The notes beneath the pieces are model-generated. The model did not search any database, had not been told where the DNA came from, and worked only from the letters and a program-made list of their open reading frames with translations. Both the position numbers and the translations under genes were made by a program. A DNA stretch of 45,792 nt from UBA12403 sp043808565 (GTDB lineage Bacteria > Patescibacteriota > Patescibacteriia > UBA9934 > GWF2-40-263): the NCBI GenBank assembly GCA_043808565.1, contig JAZDEQ010000067.1, forward strand, positions 1-45,792, given 5' to 3'. Of the stretch, positions 40,842 to 45,792 are shown piece after piece (within the stretch, counting starts at the first letter, position 1; each line of letters starts with the position of its first letter).

Positions 40842-41104
40842 TCGACTTATTAGTACCGCTCCGCTACACGCATTACTGCGCTTCCACGTACGGCCTATCA
40901 ACCTGCTAGTCTCGCAGGAGTCTATTAATGAAGGCTAATCTTAAGGTCGGCTTCACGCTTAGATGCTTTCAGCGTTTATCCGAACCGAACGTAGCTACCC
41001 GGCACTACTCTTGGCAGAATAACCGGTACACTAGAGGTTCGTCCATCTCGGTCCTCTCGTACTAGAGATGAATCCTTGCAACCTTCGGCGCCCATGGTAG
41101 ATAG

Positions 41105-41156
<52 letters not shown>

Positions 41157-41763
41157 TGGCGAACAGCCAAACCCTTGGAACCTTCTCCAGCTCCAGGATG
41201 CGACGGGCCGACATCGAGGTGCCAAACCCCCCCGTCGATGTGGACTCTTGGGGGGGATCAGCCTGTTATCCCCGGAGTAGCTTTTATCCGTTGAGCTTCC
41301 GCCGTCCTATTTCGTACGGTCGGATCACTAACTTCCGCTTTCGCGACTGCGCGACTTGTCTGTCTTGCAGTAAAGCAGGCTTATGCGTTTGCACGTCCAG
41401 CGCGATTTCCATCCGCGCTAAGCCTACCTTTGTAAACGCCTCCGTTACTTTTTGGGAGGCACCCGCCCCAGGTAAACTACCCACCAGCTACTGTCCCAAC
41501 CACCGGATAACGGTGATCGGTTAGAATTCACGTGACGCAAGGGTGGTGTCTCATTGGCGCCTTGCGGCTCCCACCTACTCTGAACATGCGAAACATGAAC
41601 CCAATAACAAGTTGTAGTAAAGCTTCACGGGGTCTTTTCGTCTAACCACGGGTAATGAGCATCTTCACTCATCTTGCAATTTCACCGAGTCCCTTGTTGA
41701 GACAGTCATCAACTCGTTATGCCATTCGTGCAGGACGGAACTTACCCGTCAAGGAATTTCGCT

Positions 41764-42512
41764 CTTTTTTTGTTACCGCCTTTTGGCGAGTGCAAACATT
41801 TCTGTTGCACTCTGTATGTCGCCATACAGATCGGACTATATCTTTCGTGAACCATTACGGTTCACGATCCGGCGTGTAGTCTCTGAGGATTTCAGAAATC
41901 GCGATGGAACCTTTCGGTTCATGCTTTGGATAATTTTTGCGATTTTTTTAAGACCTTGAAAATTTTTATGAATTTCTTGATCCATTAGAACAAGAATTTT
42001 CTTAAATTTTTTTAAGTCTTCTTTTTTTGCTGTTCTTAAAGGATTTCTTACAAAGAAAGGAATTATCTTTTCTTTTAAATCTTTTCTGGAACGAACGCAA
42101 AACCGCAAAAGGTTTTCTTTGTGATTATCATGACGGCGATTTAAATATATCTCACCGCATTGAAAATATTTTTTAATTATTTCCAAAGCTGATCGACTTT
42201 TTTCGCCCTGGGTCACAACAAACTCAGGAAAAACCTGCCAACCACAAGAGGTGGTTGAGTTACGAATTAATGAAACAGAGAAGCAGCCCTCTCCGTCAAC
42301 AAATCCGCAAATCCAATTATCAATTCCTGACCTTTCCTGCTGATTGTCTGCATTTGAAACTTTTTTACTTGGCATAACTATGTACGTATTATACCTTAGT
42401 AGTTCAAAATTCACCAGATGTTCCAGCATTTAGCCAGATTTTTTCTCTACATCTTCATGGCACACGAAGTTCGAGAAGAGGGCTTTCACCTCACTAAGGC
42501 AGCTTTTATCCT
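41764..42512 (-). ncRNA. Group I intron in 23S rRNA (near E. coli position 1931)
   Basis: Exons join as CCTAAGGT|AGCGAAATTCC. Evidence for exact ends: the 5' exon CUAAGGU pairs with the internal guide GCCUUAG (42494-42500), giving P1 with the required U-G at the splice site. The 3 nt AGC of the 3' exon pair with GCU next to the guide (P10). The intron ends in G (41764). Core P7 strands GACTA (~41876-41880) and TAGTC (41834-41838) flank AAGATA-type P3/P8 sequence. The site is a known target of bacterial and organellar introns. It carries a LAGLIDADG gene in sense orientation. Confidence 0.92.
41836..42375 (-). CDS. LAGLIDADG homing endonuclease of the 23S intron
   Basis: 179 residues from ATG 42375 (a longer frame to 42429 would start in the intron core). 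A single LAGLIDADG motif WICGFVDGEGCF (residues ~21-32) means it likely acts as a homodimer. Also FVVTQGEKSRSALEIIKKYF, LRFCVRSRKDLKEKIIPFF and a basic tail. It would cut intronless 23S genes to spread the intron. The C-terminal codons overlap the catalytic core: the stop TAG is part of the P7 3' strand, so protein end and ribozyme fold constrain each other. Confidence 0.93.
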   Translation of the reverse strand: MPSKKVSNADNQQERSGIDNWICGFVDGEGCFSVSLIRNSTTSCGWQVFPEFVVTQGEKSRSALEIIKKYFQCGEIYLNRRHDNHKENLLRFCVRSRKDLKEKIIPFFVRNPLRTAKKEDLKKFKKILVLMDQEIHKNFQGLKKIAKIIQSMNRKVPSRFLKSSETTRRIVNRNGSRKI

Positions 42513-43399
42513 ACCTTAGGACGATTATAGTTATCGCCGGCGTTCATCAGCGCTTCAGTTGGAGGCTGCCCCCCGCACCTTTACCACCAGCAATCCGTCG
42601 TCTAGTGACGGACTGATGAAAAAGGTGCGGGGATGACCCCCTCCCTTAACGTTCTGACACTGGCCAGGCATCAGCCCCTATACATCAGCTTGCGCTTTAG
42701 CAGGGACCTGTGTTTTTGATAAACAGTCGGTTGATGTCTTTCGCTGCGGGTCGCCCCCTCCCGGGGGCAACCAGGCCTTATTCCAAAGTTACGGCCACTG
42801 TTTTGCCGAGTTCCTTAACAAAGGGTTCTCTCGTACGCCTTGGCACATTCGCGTGCCCACCCACCTGTGTCGGTTTCCGGTACGGGTCCATTTTACCTAA
42901 CCTTAGAGGTTTTTCTAGGTTCTCTTTCTCTTCCCCTTGCTCACCTTGCGGCAAGCTTGCGATCACGTTCGAATTTAACGGCTGGCGGATTTGCCTACCA
43001 ACCATTCCAACGCGCCCAACGTCATAGCCATAGGACGCGGGAAGATACGGAAAACGTCACCCCTTCGAAATAAAACGGAGTGCAGGAATATTAACCTGCT
43101 GTGCATCGACTACGCCTTTCGGCCTCATCTTAGCTCCCGACTAACCCTAGGACGATTCTCGTTGCCCAGGAAACCTCGGGTTTACGGCGGACAGGATTCT
43201 CACCTGTCTTTGTGCTACTTATGCCAACATTCTCTCTTCGCAACGCTCCACCATGCCTCACGACACGACTTCAGCGCAGATGCGAATGCTCCCCTACCGC
43301 TTAATCTTGCGATTAAACCCTCAACTTCGGTACATCATTTAGCCCCGGTACATTTTCGGCGCGGAAAGGCTTGACCAGTGAGCTGTTACGCTATCTTTA

Positions 43400-43436
<37 letters not shown>

Positions 43437-43825
43437 GAGCCTCTCTACCACCTTTTACACTTAATGATGATTTAGGGACCTTAGTTTGAGATCTGGACTG
43501 TTTTCCTTTTGACGTATGGAGCTTAGCCCCCATCGTCTGACTGCCGGGAACACTTATTGGTATTCGGAGTTTGGTTAGGAGTTCTATCTTGCGACGAACG
43601 TCCCATTCAGTGCTCTACCCCCAATGTGTTATTTACCGACGCTAGCCCAAAAGCTATCTCGGGGAGAACCAGCTATTACCGAGTTCGATTGGAATTTCTC
43701 CGCTAACCACAGCTCATCTCCACGTGTTGTACGGCGTGTGAGTTCGGGCCTCCACGAACTGTTACATTCGCTTCACCCTGGCCATGGTTAGGTCACCCGG
43801 TTTCGGGTCGTATATGTGCTACCTT

Positions 43826-43876
43826 CTGACTATGTTCAAGGCGGGAGAATTACTTCTCCGGCTTGAACAAAGTCAG
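43826..43876 (-). other. Extra stem-loop in 23S rRNA
   Basis: Arms CTGACTATGTTCAAG (43826-43840) and CTTGAACAAAGTCAG (43862-43876), one mismatch, with an inner CGGGAGAA/TTCTCCGG hairpin. Longer than the corresponding E. coli helix; an expansion segment or IVS-like insertion. Confidence 0.55.
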
Positions 43877-44051
43877 ATAACGCGCTTGAACGCTCGCTTT
43901 CACTCCGGCTCCGCCCCATAGGGCTTAACCAAGCAACACATAGTACACTCGTTGGCTCATTCTTCAATAGGAACGCTATCACCCCAGAGATTACTCTCGA
44001 GGCTCTAACTCCTTGTAAGCATACGGTTTCAGATACTATTTCATTCCCCTT

Positions 44052-44084
<33 letters not shown>

Positions 44085-44432
44085 GGTGCACTATCGATCA
44101 GAACACGTATTTAGTCTTGCCACATAGTCGCGGCAGGTTCCCACAAGATTTCACGGGTCTCGTGGTACTCAAGAGCGCTTAAAACCTTAACTAAAAATAT
44201 TTTACGTACAGGACTATCACCTTCTATGGTTCCACTTTCCAGTGGATTTCATTATATTTAAAGTTAAAGTCGATTTTCGGCAGAAAATCACTTAAACGCC
44301 TTACAACACCCTACTAACAACGGCTGCCACCTTTCATTTTGCTTCATCAAGTAAACTTGATTCCGCAAAACTTCATCAATAAGGTTTGGACTGTTCCCTT
44401 TTCGTTCGCCACTACTAAGGGAATGGACTCGC

Positions 44433-44512
44433 TGATATGTAGAAGTCGTATAAGACGTAGAAATCGTAGATTTTACAATCTACGTTTTCTACGATTCTAC
44501 GCTTTCTACAAT
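44433..44512 (-). other. ~80-nt IVS-like hairpin insertion in 23S rRNA 5' domain
   Basis: It lies between the segments corresponding to E. coli GAAATCAACC and GAGATTCCC. It is built of GTAGAA / TTCTAC units: GTAGAAATCGTAGATT (44456-44471) pairs with AATCTACGTTTTCTAC (44476-44491). E. coli has only a short loop here. Such insertions are often excised in other bacteria, leaving fragmented 23S; excision here is not shown. Confidence 0.65.
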
Positions 44513-44742
44513 CAATGAGTTAATCTTTTTCCTTTCCTCTGGGTACTGAGATGTTTCACTTCCCCAGGTGCCCTTCCGGCGCCTATGTATTCAGCGACGG
44601 ATAATCGCGTTTTACGCGATTGGGTTGCCCCATTCGGATATTCCCGGATCAAAGGTTGCTTGCCACCTCCCCGAGACTTTTCGCAGGCTGCTACGTCCTT
44701 CATCGGCATGTTCTGTCGAGCCATCCTCCGTATGCCCTTAAT

Positions 44743-44757
44743 GCTCTACAATCACTG
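44743..44757 (-). other. 5' half of 23S processing stem
   Basis: Pairs with 40827-40841. Marks the approximate mature 5' end of 23S. Confidence 0.75.
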
Positions 44758-45121
44758 AAAGAATCGATCCTTCAGTGTTTAAAATTTGTTCATTACCACT
44801 ATTGGTTCTCTTGATCTTCAGTTGTGAATGATCTATTCGGATCCATCCGGATCCGTGGCGTAGGGAACAAAATTTTTTGTTCCGTACACCGCGATCCCGG
44901 AGTCAAAAAAATCCGCGCGGCCGCGCGGATTTTATAAAATCCATTTTATGGTTGTTATTAACAACCAGCGAGGCCTTGAAGATTGGTTTTGGTGGAAAAT
45001 ATCACAATGTGATGTCCTATCTTCACTGCCTTCCCTCTATCCCGTCTGGTGCTTTCGAGCCATCCCTGATCGAAGCTTAAATTCTTGGGACAAAGAAGGT
45101 GGTGATCTAATGTTTTAGTAG
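44758..45121 (-). other. Leader of the 23S-5S transcript with internal terminator-like hairpin
   Basis: About 365 nt between the promoter and 23S. In the middle is a perfect GC palindrome AAATCCGCGCGG/CCGCGCGGATTT (44909-44932) followed on the minus strand by U7, a textbook terminator. RNA polymerase must either read through (antitermination) or release a ~210-nt RNA. Other hairpins: GGAACAAAA/TTTTGTTCC-type (44868-44882) and CGGATCC/GGATCCG (44838-44854). It also repeats GATGGCTCGA of the 23S 5' end near 45056-45065. No tRNA, 16S end or known small RNA was recognised. Confidence 0.5.
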
Positions 45122-45128
45122 CGCGAAA

Positions 45129-45157
45129 ATTTTACACAAAAGGCTGAAGACTGTCAA
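45129..45157 (-). promoter_or_regulatory. Promoter of the 23S-5S operon
   Basis: On the minus strand TTGACA (45152-45157), exactly 17 nt, TAAAAT (45129-45134). Near-consensus and directed at 23S, so 23S-5S can be transcribed without a linked 16S. Upstream, a 14-bp direct repeat AGGCAACAGAGGCA occurs at 45227-45240 and 45245-45258. Confidence 0.72.
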
Positions 45158-45315
45158 GAGTTTAATCCACGGCGTGTCCACAGGGTGGTAATTTGGCTGG
45201 GTTTACGAAAGGTCTGGCGGTTTTAAAGGCAACAGAGGCATCGGAGGCAACAGAGGCAGCGTTTGGACAATTTATTTAATTGCTTATAAAATCATGGTAA
45301 AATTTCTAAGCAATT

Positions 45316-45672
45316 ATGATAAAAATCTCGCTAATAATCGTTGGTAAACAAAAACGTAGTCCGCACCAGGAAATTTGCGAGGAATATTTGAAACGCCTTA
45401 AATCAGACGTAGTGATCAAAATTCTTGAATTAGCCGAAACCCCATTCCGTTCAACGGCAGAAAAAGATAAGGTTTTAAAAACTGAAACCGAAAAAATCAA
45501 AAAGGCAATTCCGACGGATTCGTTTTTAATTGTTCTTGATGCGGCTGGCAAAACTTTTACTTCAGAAAAATTTGCCGAACATTTTGATCGTTTGTCAGAG
45601 AGCGGTGCTCGACCAATCACCATCATCATCGGCGGCCCACTTGGTTTATCAAATAGACCTGTTGTCATTTAG
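45316..45672 (+). pseudogene. rlmH: RlmH 23S rRNA methyltransferase, C-terminally truncated
   Basis: 118 residues instead of ~155. RlmH (SPOUT fold) methylates pseudouridine 1915 in helix 69 of 23S. Present: ISLIIVGKQKRSPHQEICEEYLKRL-type N-terminus, ELAE, FLIVLDAAGKTFTSEKFAE (~76-94), and the SAM-knot start ITIIIGGPLGLS (~101-112). Right after GLS the sequence changes to NRPVVI and stops; the C-terminal knot and the catalytic region normally ending in a (P)H(Q)L...R...Y pattern are missing. A new gene of transposase type starts 25 bp later, so an IS insertion at about 45651 is the simplest cause. Likely inactive. Confidence 0.82.
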
Positions 45673-45792
45673 CCAACCAAGCTATAATAAAGACCTATGA
45701 ACATTGGGAGGATTATAAAAGATGATCGTCAATTAAAAGCGCTCATTGGTATGGGCAAGGCTGAATTTCTTGCCCTTCTCGACGATTTTTCT
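45651..45792 (+). mobile_element. Left end of a probable IS element (continues beyond window)
   Basis: Begins where rlmH homology ends. It has a TATAAT (45683-45688) and then a transposase-like start. The terminal inverted repeat cannot be confirmed without the other end. Confidence 0.5.
45697..45792 (+). CDS. Transposase N-terminus (DDE/IS5-like), partial
   Basis: 32 residues visible: IIKDDRQLKALIGMGKAEF and LALLDDFS. This resembles the first helices of IS5-group / DDE-superfamily transposases, in which D-x-x-L-x-x-L-x-G-x-x-x-x-E-F leads into the helix-turn-helix. The gene runs off the window, so no DDE residues can be checked. ATG lies 8 nt after TATAAT, so expression would be nearly leaderless. 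Confidence 0.5.
   Translation, partial: MNIGRIIKDDRQLKALIGMGKAEFLALLDDFS

Noticed and set aside
42376..42429. Longer N-terminus for the intron endonuclease
   Set aside because: Those codons lie in the conserved intron core upstream of the ORF loop, and LAGLIDADG homology begins after the ATG at 42375.
45060..45110. 16S rRNA 3' end upstream of 23S
   Set aside because: GATCACCACC resembles it superficially but the GGATCACCTCC sequence and helix 45 are absent.
44900..45121. 6S RNA, SRP RNA, RNase P or tRNA in the 23S leader
   Set aside because: None of the conserved elements were found; left as an unassigned leader RNA candidate.

Overview
The window is bacterial, gene-dense and mostly AT-rich. 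It uses the standard genetic code, since UGA is a genuine stop in several genes. I infer a Candidate Phyla Radiation (Patescibacteria, Parcubacteria-like) organism. The reasons are two diversity-generating retroelements (DGRs) with no surrounding prophage, a split transketolase, a group I intron with a homing endonuclease in the 23S gene, many starts with little or no Shine-Dalgarno sequence, and Patescibacteria-type orphan genes such as the Cys-rich 571-residue protein. No 16S gene is in the window, so the phylum call is an inference.

Layout: 1-2535 is DGR-1: truncated reverse transcriptase (RT), divergent avd, template repeat, and a target gene ending in the variable repeat. 2560-6427 holds a DHH-type protein and ileS, which carries an in-frame palindromic repeat. 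6668-7785 is an apparently autoregulated, degenerate Fic gene. 7798-19034 is a central carbon block (rpiB, rpe, split transketolase, class II aldolase, PfkB kinase) interleaved with envelope genes (cupredoxin, GT-C and GT2 glycosyltransferases, DUF4349), cca, and a small inverted-repeat-bounded element carrying a GxxExxY gene. 19039-23239 holds a frameshifted lipoprotein metalloprotease, a 2-hydroxyacid dehydrogenase, a thiol-redox pair and two unknown proteins. 23413-26791 holds tRNA-Ala, a GC-rich membrane transglycosylase-like gene, an exported L,D-transpeptidase and a 26-residue Lys-rich peptide. 26851-29840 is DGR-2 with an intact RT. 30020-37610 holds an EndoQ-like nuclease, an NTP transferase, a metallophosphoesterase, a DUF559 nuclease, recQ, nested inverted repeats and a TrmB-type regulator. 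37782-40441 holds the Cys-rich protein and an APH-type kinase. 40540-45157 is a 23S-5S operon with its own promoter. 45316-45792 is a truncated rlmH followed by the start of a transposase.

The strongest system is the pair of DGRs. In each, template and variable repeats differ only at template adenines (13 of 13 and 16 of 16 differences). Both loci have the same unusual order: target and template on the minus strand, avd on the plus strand facing away from a minus-strand RT. DGR-1 has lost the catalytic half of its RT while DGR-2 keeps a complete one, so DGR-1 is either frozen or served in trans. The target genes are much more GC-rich than their surroundings and have near-consensus promoters.

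The second cluster of interest is ribosomal. A group I intron with a LAGLIDADG gene sits at the H69/H71 region of 23S, the 23S has extra hairpin insertions, and rlmH, whose product modifies H69, appears broken by a transposon. Several palindromic repeat families are present, and two of them surround small nuclease-like genes.
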